Both the position numbers and the translations under genes were made by a program. From Anaerolineales bacterium (lineage in GTDB: Bacteria > Chloroflexota > Anaerolineae > Epilineales > JAANWY01), in assembly GCA_018263655.1 (NCBI GenBank), contig JAANWY010000030.1, positions 1-20,039 of the forward strand: a DNA stretch of 20,039 nt, given 5' to 3'. Shown here in pieces: positions 6,453 to 12,678 of this stretch (positions are counted from its first letter, which is position 1; each line of letters begins with the position of its first letter). Below the pieces are notes generated by a model. That model made no database searches and was not told the DNA's origin. It worked only from the letters and a program-made list of their open reading frames with translations.

Positions 6453-7250
6453 ATGTCTGAAGAGTTGCGAAAAGCCTTCGAGGTCAAGGCAGCGGCTTGG
6501 GATGCGTATACCGAAACGCCAGCCGGCCGTCTGCGCGAGGAACTGAACTGGCGCTATCTGGTCCAGCATTTGCCGCCGGCGGATCAAGCCTCGCGGATTC
6601 TGGATGCCGGCGCCGGCACCGGCGGCCTGGGCATCCGACTGGCGCAGCGCGGTCACCGGATCTACTTGCTCGACTTGGCGGGCGAAATGCTGGAGCTGGC
6701 GGGGGAGAGGGCTGAGCGTGCCGGCCTCACAGACCAAATCGAATGCCATCGCGGGCGGGTGGAAGAACTGCCCGACCTCTTCGCGCCCGAGACATTCGAC
6801 GCCGTCATCTGTCACACGCTGATCGAGTATGTGCCGGCTCCAGCGACGGCCGTCAAAACGATGGCCGGCCGCCTCCGGCCAGGCGGTATCTTCTCGTTGG
6901 CCTTCGTGAATCGCTACGCTGACACGCTGCGGTTGGCCCTGTCGAAAGGCCAATTGACCGCCGCACGCGAGGCGCTCACCGCGGGGACGTCGCCGGCCGA
7001 CCTCTTCGGCGTGCCGCGCCAGACGTTCGACAGCGAGACGATTCGCGACATGCTGACGGAGGCCGGCCTCGACATCATTGCGGAATACGGCGTGCGCATC
7101 TTCGCCGACTATCTGGCGGGCGATGATTGGAAAACCGATCCCGTCGCTTTCGAAGCCTTGGTGGATCTGGAGGCAGCCGCCGCAGACCGTTTCCCGTATT
7201 GCCACATCGGTCGCTACGGCCAGATCATCGGTATATGGGGGGACATGTAG
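6453..7250 (+). CDS. SAM-dependent methyltransferase, CmoM/SmtA-like
   Basis: 265 aa class I methyltransferase. The SAM-binding motif I is ILDAGAGTGGLGIRLA, followed by the acidic strand end LLDLA and the post-core LRPGGIFSLAFVNRY. Overall order matches E. coli CmoM (SmtA), which methylates 5-carboxymethoxyuridine in tRNA wobble positions. It shares the N-terminal FEVKAAAWDAY..TPAGRLREE segment and the C-terminal YGVRIFADYL, ALVDLE and PYCHIGRYGQI segments. Function in this organism is inferred. The final codons (I-W-G-D-M-stop) fall within the repeat element at 7232-7320, so the native C-terminus was probably replaced. Transcription appears leaderless. No operon partner is visible. Confidence 0.85.
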   Translation: MSEELRKAFEVKAAAWDAYTETPAGRLREELNWRYLVQHLPPADQASRILDAGAGTGGLGIRLAQRGHRIYLLDLAGEMLELAGERAERAGLTDQIECHRGRVEELPDLFAPETFDAVICHTLIEYVPAPATAVKTMAGRLRPGGIFSLAFVNRYADTLRLALSKGQLTAAREALTAGTSPADLFGVPRQTFDSETIRDMLTEAGLDIIAEYGVRIFADYLAGDDWKTDPVAFEALVDLEAAAADRFPYCHIGRYGQIIGIWGDM

Positions 7251-7320
7251 GACGATTTGGTAAATCGTCGGGTCGAAATACCATTTCGACCTACATAGCC
7301 CCGAAATACTGAGATGATAC
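7232..7320. mobile_element. Second copy of the 101-bp element, left end missing
   Basis: This 89-base copy matches 2136-2224 at 87 positions, including both inner hairpins and the right terminal repeat. Its left 12 bases are not recognisable and no 8-base flanking duplication is found, so the left end is truncated or was recombined. It supplies the last five sense codons and the stop of the methyltransferase gene. Confidence 0.8.
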
Positions 7321-7540
7321 GAATTTGAGGACTGATCGAATTTCTTTCCTGAGGCGCTTGCACAGCCGATTCGGTCAATCCTGAAATTCGGTGTGAAGGA
7401 CGGCAGCAAAATCCGCCTCAATAAAGCGGGAAGTAATTTCTTGACGAACCTAAGAGGCCAGTTTGTAGTGCGTCTCACAGACAGGATAACAAACCTGAGG
7501 TAGCTTTGAAGGCTGGATGTGTTCATTTTGGGGTTAGCTA
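7321..7540. other. Intergenic stretch with a possible start-less gene remnant
   Basis: Between the element and the glycosyltransferase there is no ordinary gene. One frame is open for 51 codons (7348-7500, stop TAG at 7501-7503). It has no ATG or ribosome site and reads as a basic, Asn-rich peptide (...SKIRLNKAGSNFLTNLRG...). It could be the tail of a gene cut off by the element at 7232-7320, or chance. No family is recognised. Confidence 0.25.
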
Positions 7541-8245
7541 GTGCCCGCTATCGATCGTGCAACAAGTGTCTCGGTCGTCATTCCAGCCTTGAACGAGGCA
7601 TCGACAATCGCCGATGTAATCACTGCCATCCCGCGCGACGTGGTCGATCGCGTGGTGGTCGTCGACAATGGGTCGACTGATGAGACGGCCCAGGTCGCGG
7701 AGGCCGCCGGCGCCACCGTGATCCACGAGCCGCGCCGAGGCTACGGGGCTGCTTGTCATGCCGGCGCCCAAGCTGCCACCGATGCCGATATCTTGGTGTT
7801 CCTCGATGGCGACGGCGCCGACAATCCGCGAGAAATTCCACTTCTGGTCGATCCCATCCTGGCCGGCCAAGCCGATCTCGTCATCGGCTCGCGGGAGCGT
7901 GGGGAACGGGAGCCTGGCGCGCTCTTGCCGCATGCGCGGTTCGGCAACTGGCTGGCGGCTCAGCTCATGCGCCGGTTGTACGGCCTGCAAGTCACGGACC
8001 TGGGACCGTTTCGGGCGATCCGCCGGCCGGTTCTTCAGGCGCTCGATATGCAGGAGATGACGTACGGCTGGCCGACGGAGATGATGGTCAAGGCTGCCAA
8101 GCGGGGGTATCGGGTGCTGGAAGTGCCCGTCAGCTATCGGCGGCGGGCCGGTGGCAAGTCGAAAATCTCGGGGACGCTGCGCGGGACGGTGCTGGCGGCG
8201 TATTACATTCTGGGCACGACGATTCGATACGCGTTTGGCGATTAG
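7541..8245 (+). CDS. Family 2 glycosyltransferase (DPM1/polyprenyl-phosphate type)
   Basis: 234 aa GT-A fold transferase. SVVIPALNEASTI opens the nucleotide-sugar site. VVVDNGSTDET and LDGDGADNPREI (the DxD-type metal site, about residues 90-95) follow, then GSRERGEREPGALLPHARFGN and the late VPVSYRRRAGGKSKISG typical of dolichol- and undecaprenyl-phosphate sugar transferases. No long C-terminal membrane segments are present, so it is the short, soluble type acting at the membrane surface. The GTG start is the only option before the first strand, and its ribosome site is weak. The stop TAG lies in the heptamer repeat that links it to the next gene 24 bases on, which suggests one operon. Confidence 0.88.
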   Translation: MPAIDRATSVSVVIPALNEASTIADVITAIPRDVVDRVVVVDNGSTDETAQVAEAAGATVIHEPRRGYGAACHAGAQAATDADILVFLDGDGADNPREIPLLVDPILAGQADLVIGSRERGEREPGALLPHARFGNWLAAQLMRRLYGLQVTDLGPFRAIRRPVLQALDMQEMTYGWPTEMMVKAAKRGYRVLEVPVSYRRRAGGKSKISGTLRGTVLAAYYILGTTIRYAFGD

Positions 8246-8272
8246 AGATTAGAGATTGGAGATTGGAGATTG
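8241..8272. repeat. Heptamer tandem repeat linking two glycosyltransferase genes
   Basis: Four 7-base units, ATTAGAG twice then ATTGGAG twice, followed by ATTG. The first unit supplies the TAG stop of the upstream gene, and the later GGAG units look like ribosome sites just before the TTG start at 8270. A related tract occurs at 11731-11757 and a short one near 18890. Confidence 0.8.
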
Positions 8273-9049
8273 CGGCGCCTGATTGTGGTGATGGCGAAGC
8301 AGCCGGCCCCTGGCCGAACCAAGACGCGGCTCTCACCACCGCTGTCTGCTGAAGAGGCCGCCGAGCTGTACCGCTGCTTCTTGCTCGACAAGTTTGCGCA
8401 GATGGGGCGGGTTGAGGTGGCGGAGCCGGCCGTGGCGCAGCCGGCCGTGGCGTATTGGCCGCCGCCGGGCCGCGATTACTTCGCAAACCTGGCGCCAGAT
8501 TTCGAACTGCTCCCGCAGGCCGGCGAGAATCTGTCTGAGCGGTTGATCGGCGTCTTCGCGGAATCCTTCGCGCGCGGCTACCACCAGGTGATGGCCCTAG
8601 ACGGCGATACACCGACGCTGCCGGCCCGCTATCTGCGACGGGGCCTCGAACGCCTCGCCGATCCGGCGACGGACGTGGTGCTGGGACCGTGCGAGGACGG
8701 TGGGTACTACGCCATCGGTCTGAAACACAACCACCCGTCGCTGTTCGACGTGCAGATGAGCACGCCGCACGTCACCGCCGACACCCTGGCTCAGGCCGAG
8801 AAAGCCAGCCTCCGCGTCGAACTTCTACCAACCTGGTATGACGTAGACACGCCGGCCGACCGGGAGCGTTCGGAGGTAGACTTGAAAACCGATCCAACAA
8901 CAGCCCCCGCCACATCCCAATTCCTGCAAACCAACCACCCAACCACCCAACCACCCAACCACCTAACCACCCAACCACCCAACCACCCAACCACCCAACC
9001 ACCCAACCCTAACTGTTCTCTTCGTCAACCCCTTCTTCCTGACCGATAG
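8270..9049 (+). CDS. DUF2064 (TIGR04282-type) glycosyltransferase with repeat-encoded tail
   Basis: 259 aa. The body (residues 1-~205) is a GT-A-like DUF2064 protein: the opening strand plus MAKQPAPGRTKTRLS, then ALDGDTPTLPARYL, GPCEDGGYYAIGL and the closing WYDVDTPADRE. The family is often found beside a GT2 protein and is labelled arsenosugar-biosynthesis glycosyltransferase in databases; that role is not shown here. TTG at 8270 is preferred to the in-frame ATG at 8291 because only the former includes the first beta strand. From ~residue 220 the protein is an artificial-looking NHPTTQPP repeat encoded by an 8-base tandem array, then a few residues that overlap the displaced start of the next gene. 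The stop is 19 bases before the next ATG. Confidence 0.82.
   Translation: MRRLIVVMAKQPAPGRTKTRLSPPLSAEEAAELYRCFLLDKFAQMGRVEVAEPAVAQPAVAYWPPPGRDYFANLAPDFELLPQAGENLSERLIGVFAESFARGYHQVMALDGDTPTLPARYLRRGLERLADPATDVVLGPCEDGGYYAIGLKHNHPSLFDVQMSTPHVTADTLAQAEKASLRVELLPTWYDVDTPADRERSEVDLKTDPTTAPATSQFLQTNHPTTQPPNHLTTQPPNHPTTQPPNPNCSLRQPLLPDR
8933..9004. repeat. Octamer tandem repeat AACCACCC, nine units
   Basis: Nine consecutive 8-base units run from 8933 to 9004. Eight are AACCACCC and the fourth (8957-8964) is AACCACCT. Because 8 is not a multiple of 3, three units encode eight residues (NHPTTQPP). The complementary strand is G-rich (GGGTGGTT). The variant unit creates TAA at 8964-8966 in the frame of the downstream radical SAM gene. 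Confidence 0.95.
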
Positions 9050-9068
9050 CGCCCTGGAGCGGCAGCTC

Positions 9069-10022
9069 ATGACCCCGTATCCACCGCTGGGGTTGCTGTA
9101 CCTGGCCGCCGCCGCGCGGGGTGCCGGCCACACCGTCGCCGTATTCGACGGTACTTTCGCGGCCGGCGACGAAGCATTCGCGGAAGCGCTGGGCCAGCAC
9201 AACCCTGACGTGGTGTGCATTGCCAGTCTGGTGACGTTACGGCCGGCGACGCTGCGGTTGGCCGGCATGGCGCGGGAGTGCGGCGCCACCGTCATCGTCG
9301 GGGGTCCGGATCCGACGGCCGAGCCCGAGGCGTATCTGGAGGCGCCGGCCGTGGATGTCGCGGTGTTGGGCGAAGGTGAGCGCACGTTGGTTGAGCTGCT
9401 GACAGTGTTGGCCGCCGGCAACGATTTGGCAAACGTGCGTGGCATCGCCCACCGCGATCAGGGTGACGTCGTGCGGGCCCCGGAGCAGGAGCCAGTGCTG
9501 GATTTGGACGCGCTGCCGTGGCCGGCGCGCGACCTCATCGACATGGCGCCGTACTTCGCGCTGTGGCGCGAGGCCCACGGCTACACGTCGGTGACGCTCT
9601 CTGTCTCGCGCGGCTGTCCGTACGGCTGCGAATACTGTGACGATGCCGTGATGGGGCCGCACCTGCGGCTCCGCGGCTCTGCGAACGTCGCTGCCGAGAT
9701 GCGCCACATCGAACAGCAGTACGCGCCCGATCGCTTCCGCCTCGTCGACGAGCTGGAAGGGCTGGGCCGCGACTGGCTCGTGTCACTCGGCGAGGCGATG
9801 CTGGATGCCGGCGTCGCCACACCGTACGAAGGTCTGAAGCCGCTCAGGCTCGGCGATCTGCCGATGCTGGCCGAAGGCAAAGACGTCTGCGCGGATCGCA
9901 ACGCGTGGATTCCGACGACGGGACCGCATCCCCACGCGCCGCCGGTGCTGGAGCCGGATGCGCTGGAGCGACGCTGGACCGAAGCGGTGTTGCTGGAGGA
10001 CGAGTACTTGGAAGACCCCTGA
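9069..10022 (+). CDS. B12-binding-type radical SAM protein, N-terminus displaced
   Basis: 317 aa from the ATG at 9069. Residues 1-~125 form a cobalamin-binding-like Rossmann domain (YPPLGLLYLAAAAR, HNPDVVCIASLVT, VIVGGPDPT, VLGEGERTLVELL). The radical SAM cluster motif CPYGCEYC (CxxxCxxC) follows near residue 187 and would bind a [4Fe-4S] cluster and SAM. The upstream frame 9009-9068 reads LTVLFVNPFFLTDSALERQL, which is the expected first strand of the family. It lacks any ATG, GTG or TTG, and TAA at 8964-8966 closes the frame further back. So the original start was probably lost to the octamer array, or a non-standard codon such as CTG 9039 is used. The product is also shorter than most family members. 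Substrate unknown. Confidence 0.78.
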   Translation: MTPYPPLGLLYLAAAARGAGHTVAVFDGTFAAGDEAFAEALGQHNPDVVCIASLVTLRPATLRLAGMARECGATVIVGGPDPTAEPEAYLEAPAVDVAVLGEGERTLVELLTVLAAGNDLANVRGIAHRDQGDVVRAPEQEPVLDLDALPWPARDLIDMAPYFALWREAHGYTSVTLSVSRGCPYGCEYCDDAVMGPHLRLRGSANVAAEMRHIEQQYAPDRFRLVDELEGLGRDWLVSLGEAMLDAGVATPYEGLKPLRLGDLPMLAEGKDVCADRNAWIPTTGPHPHAPPVLEPDALERRWTEAVLLEDEYLEDP

Positions 10023-10060
10023 CCAACCTGAAAGTGATTGCCTCCACCGTGTGTGGAATA

Positions 10061-10236
10061 GTATCCGTTCAGGGGGTGTCAGGACTAGCATCCCGAGTAG
10101 CGCGAAACAGGGTGTAGCGCGTATCGAGGGGTGCGGGTTTGCGAGCTCTCGTGCCGTGGCTCGCACCCCTCGATACGACCTTCGCTGCGCTTTGGTCTAC
10201 TCGGGATGCTCCGTAGATTACCTGCTGAACGCTTAC
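10061..10236. mobile_element. 176-bp GTAA-end MITE upstream of the ABC operon
   Basis: The ends are GTATCCGTTCAG (10061-10072) and, read inward, GTAAGCGTTCAG (10225-10236). Flanking 8-mers GTGGAATA (10053-10060) and TTGGAATA (10237-10244) match at 7/8. Inside, AGCATCCCGAGTAG (10087-10100) pairs with 10197-10210, and CGTATCGAGGGGTGCG (10120-10135) pairs with 10162-10177. The ends and 8-base duplication resemble the IS66 family, whose ends begin GTAA. There is no coding capacity. It ends 30 bases before the permease start and may carry or displace the operon's promoter. Confidence 0.85.
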
Positions 10237-10266
10237 TTGGAATAGAACGAATTTCTCTCTGAGCTT

Positions 10267-11004
10267 GTGTTTGACGCATTCCCGTGGTTGACGCCTGAAA
10301 TCGTCCAGTTGCTGGGGCAAGGACTGGGTGTCACCGTCGTGCTGACGTTGATCACGTCGGTTGCGGCGCTGATGCTCGGCGTGGTGGTCGGCTGGCTGCG
10401 GATTTCGCCGTTGCGCATCGTGCGGAGGTTGGCAACGGGGTACGTGGAGCTTTTCCGCAATGTGCCGGCGCTGGTGGGCGTGATCTTCTGGGCGTACGCC
10501 TTCCCCAACGCTTTCGAGCCGGCGCTCCGTCGTGCGCTGTTCTTCGACAACGCGTGGATCGACGCGCTGGGCGAGGTCACCGGGCTGTCGGTGCCGTACT
10601 ACGCTATTGGTGCCGGCCTCGGCCTGACACTGAACACCAGCGCCTACATCGCCGAGTTGTTTCGGGCCGGCGTGGGCACGCTGGCGCGTGAGCACTGGGA
10701 GGCGGCACGCTCGCTGGGTGCATCGCCGCTGCGCACATTCGTGAATCTCTTGCTGCCCCACGGCTTGCGAGCATCGGCGCCGGCCATCATCACGCGGCTG
10801 GTGCACAACATGAAGAACACAGCGCTGGCGTCCTTCGTCGCCGTGCCGGAGTTCTTCAAGGCGACGCAGACGGCCATCACGCGCTCGTTCTACGCCGTGG
10901 AACTGCTTCTGCTGGCGTCGGTGGTGTACTGGTTGCTGTCGTGGGCCTTCGCCCGTTTGCTCGAGCACGCCCTGCCGCAACCACGTAGGAGCAAGGTGAC
11001 GTGA
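10267..11004 (+). CDS. Polar amino acid ABC transporter permease (HisM/GlnP family), first subunit
   Basis: 245 aa inner-membrane subunit with about five hydrophobic segments. It has the coupling helix EAARSLGASPLRTFVNLLLPHGLR (residues ~145-170), which docks on the ATPase, and the early GYVELFRNVPALVGV signature of the polar amino acid uptake family. The GTG at 10267 has no clear ribosome site. Only 30 bases separate it from the palindromic element, so initiation may be inefficient or the native leader lost. The stop overlaps the next start (GTGA). A partner permease, binding protein and ATPase follow on the same strand. The substrate, presumably an amino acid or a related compound, is not determined. 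Confidence 0.88.
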   Translation: MFDAFPWLTPEIVQLLGQGLGVTVVLTLITSVAALMLGVVVGWLRISPLRIVRRLATGYVELFRNVPALVGVIFWAYAFPNAFEPALRRALFFDNAWIDALGEVTGLSVPYYAIGAGLGLTLNTSAYIAELFRAGVGTLAREHWEAARSLGASPLRTFVNLLLPHGLRASAPAIITRLVHNMKNTALASFVAVPEFFKATQTAITRSFYAVELLLLASVVYWLLSWAFARLLEHALPQPRRSKVT

Positions 11005-11732
11005 GTGATGTCGCCTCGGTGCTAGAATTTCTGTGGAAGTGGCTGCCGACGCTGTTGTTCGGCTTTCCAGGTGACCGACCTGGCGGGTTGACGCTCAGCG
11101 TGCTGATCGCCGGCGTCGCCATCGCGCTGGGCTTCGGCCTGGCCTTGGCGGTGGGCGCCGGCCGCGTGGCACCGTGGCGCGGGGTGCGCCGGCTGGCGGG
11201 CGTCTACGTCGAGATCTTTCGTGGCCTACCGCTGCTGTTGCTGCTCCTGCTCGTGCATCAGTTCATCGGCGGCCGGCGCTTCGGGCTCGACTTCAGCCCG
11301 CTCACGTCGACGCTGATTGCGCTCACGCTGTACACGTCGGCGTACCAGGCGGAGATTGTGCGGGCCGGCCTGGAGGCGGTGCCCCGAGAGTTGACGGACT
11401 CGGCACGCCTGATGGGTGCCGATCGCTGGCAGGTGTTCTTCCGCGTCCGCCTGCGCTACACGGTGCGCGCCATGTTGCCGGCTTTCACAGGCCAGGCAAT
11501 CTCGCTGTTCAAGGACTCCTCCGTCGTGCTCGTGCTGGGCGTGGGAGAGTTGATGACGGTGGCGCGCTCGGTGCTGGGGAGCGATATTCGCAACTCAGTC
11601 TACTGGGTGCCCATTTACCTGACGGTGGGCGTGTTGTACGCTGCCGTCGCGCTGATCGTGTCGCGGCTGGCGGATCGCTGGGAGCGCCGAAGCCGGCTGG
11701 CGGATCAGCTCACGTATTTGTCCAATGTGTAG
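11001..11732 (+). CDS. Polar amino acid ABC transporter permease, second subunit
   Basis: 243 aa membrane protein paired with the preceding permease. It shows the family motif GVYVEIFRGLPLLLLLLLVHQ (residues ~68-88) and the coupling loop ELTDSARLMGADRWQVFFRVRLR (residues ~130-155). GTG at 11001 overlaps the upstream TGA stop by four bases, and AGGAG (10987-10991) lies 9 bases before it, so the two subunits are made in step. Two different permeases suggest a heterodimeric channel. The stop TAG flows straight into the heptamer-type linker. Confidence 0.9.
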   Translation: MSDVASVLEFLWKWLPTLLFGFPGDRPGGLTLSVLIAGVAIALGFGLALAVGAGRVAPWRGVRRLAGVYVEIFRGLPLLLLLLLVHQFIGGRRFGLDFSPLTSTLIALTLYTSAYQAEIVRAGLEAVPRELTDSARLMGADRWQVFFRVRLRYTVRAMLPAFTGQAISLFKDSSVVLVLGVGELMTVARSVLGSDIRNSVYWVPIYLTVGVLYAAVALIVSRLADRWERRSRLADQLTYLSNV

Positions 11733-11757
11733 AGATTGAAGATTAGAGATTGGAGAT
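11731..11757. repeat. Heptamer-type linker between permease and binding protein
   Basis: Units of GAGATTG, AAGATTA and GAGATTG type run from the TAG stop of the permease to just before the binding-protein gene. This is the same repeat style as 8241-8272, again beginning with the upstream stop codon and again containing GGAG near the next start. Confidence 0.65.
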
Positions 11758-11769
11758 GTGAGGATCAAG

Positions 11770-12636
11770 ATGATGCGAGAATTGTGGAAGCTGTGGTTCG
11801 TTGTTGGCCTTGCGCTCGCGCTGGCGGCGTGTCAGGGTGTGGTGGTGCCGGCTAGCTCGGGTGATTCGTCCGTGCAGCCGGCCTTTACGTCGGCGCTGGA
11901 TAGAGTGAATTCCGAAGATGTGGTGCGCGCCGGCATTCGGTTCGACAACCCGCCGCTCAGCTACATCGACGAAAGCGGCGACTGGGTTGGCTTCGATGTG
12001 GACCTGGCGAATGAACTGGCGGATCGGCTCGGCGTCGAGATCGAACAGGTGCGGGTCGACGAGACGACGCGCATCAGTTTCTTGCAAGAAGACAAGATCG
12101 ACATGGCTGTGGCCAGCATGAACCACACCCGCAGCCGCGACAACGCCGTCGATTTCAGCGTGACGTATTTCTGGGACAGCCAGACGTTCTTGGTGCGCCG
12201 AGGTGAGTACGACAGCCTGGACGACATGTTCGGCAAGAAGGTGGCGATGAATGCCGGCAGCTCGGCGATCCCGGCCTGGAACGAATACGCGGCCGAGCAC
12301 GGGGCGTCGGACCCCGAGATTGTTGAGTTTACCGACAAAGTGGCGGCGGTGCAGGCGCTGCGGGATGGCGCTGTCGAGGGCTACGCCGAAGATGGCATCA
12401 CGTTGGCGGCGCTGGCAGCCGGCGACGACTCCCTCGTGTTGCTGTCCGAGGGCTTCAACCCGGTGCAGTTCGGCGTCGGCGTACCGGAGAACGATTCCGA
12501 GTGGCGCGATGCCGTCAACTACGCCCTGCAGGACATCTGGAAAGACGGCACGTACCACGCGATTTACGACGAGTGGTTGGGGCCGGATGCGGAGGTCAGG
12601 TTGCCGCTGGGCGGTGAGATGGAGATTTGGCCGTAG
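11770..12636 (+). CDS. Amino acid ABC transporter substrate-binding lipoprotein (family 3)
   Basis: 288 aa from the ATG at 11770, chosen because GAGGA (11760-11764) sits 5 bases before it. The in-frame GTG at 11758 would have GGAG almost touching it. A short hydrophobic signal ends in the lipobox LAAC, with Cys21 as the likely lipid anchor. The mature part has the family 3 periplasmic-binding layout: VRAGIRFDNPPLSYIDESGDWVGFD, the RISFLQEDKIDMAVASM strand, the hinge region near DAVDFSVTYF-like residues, and AVQALRDGAVEGYAEDG. It would capture a small amino-acid-like ligand and deliver it to the two permeases encoded just upstream. Confidence 0.9.
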   Translation: MMRELWKLWFVVGLALALAACQGVVVPASSGDSSVQPAFTSALDRVNSEDVVRAGIRFDNPPLSYIDESGDWVGFDVDLANELADRLGVEIEQVRVDETTRISFLQEDKIDMAVASMNHTRSRDNAVDFSVTYFWDSQTFLVRRGEYDSLDDMFGKKVAMNAGSSAIPAWNEYAAEHGASDPEIVEFTDKVAAVQALRDGAVEGYAEDGITLAALAAGDDSLVLLSEGFNPVQFGVGVPENDSEWRDAVNYALQDIWKDGTYHAIYDEWLGPDAEVRLPLGGEMEIWP

Positions 12637-12678
12637 CTGGGGAATGAGCCCTCGAATGAATTCACGGAGCCCGCTGAC

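Noticed and set aside
7232..7328. Target duplication for the second 101-bp element copy
   Set aside because: The right flank GAATTTGA is not found to the left and the left terminal repeat is not recognisable, so insertion boundaries cannot be claimed for this copy.
6435..7526. 363-codon minus-strand frame
   Set aside because: Antisense to the methyltransferase, running through the mobile element. No recognisable domain and no ribosome site.
8772..9006. Minus-strand frames rich in GGWVVGWL
   Set aside because: Produced by the complement of the octamer array and of the DUF2064 gene, not a real Gly/Trp-rich protein.
11758..11769. GTG 11758 as start of the binding protein
   Set aside because: Its nearest GGAG is almost touching, while the ATG at 11770 has a properly spaced GAGGA and gives a normal signal peptide.
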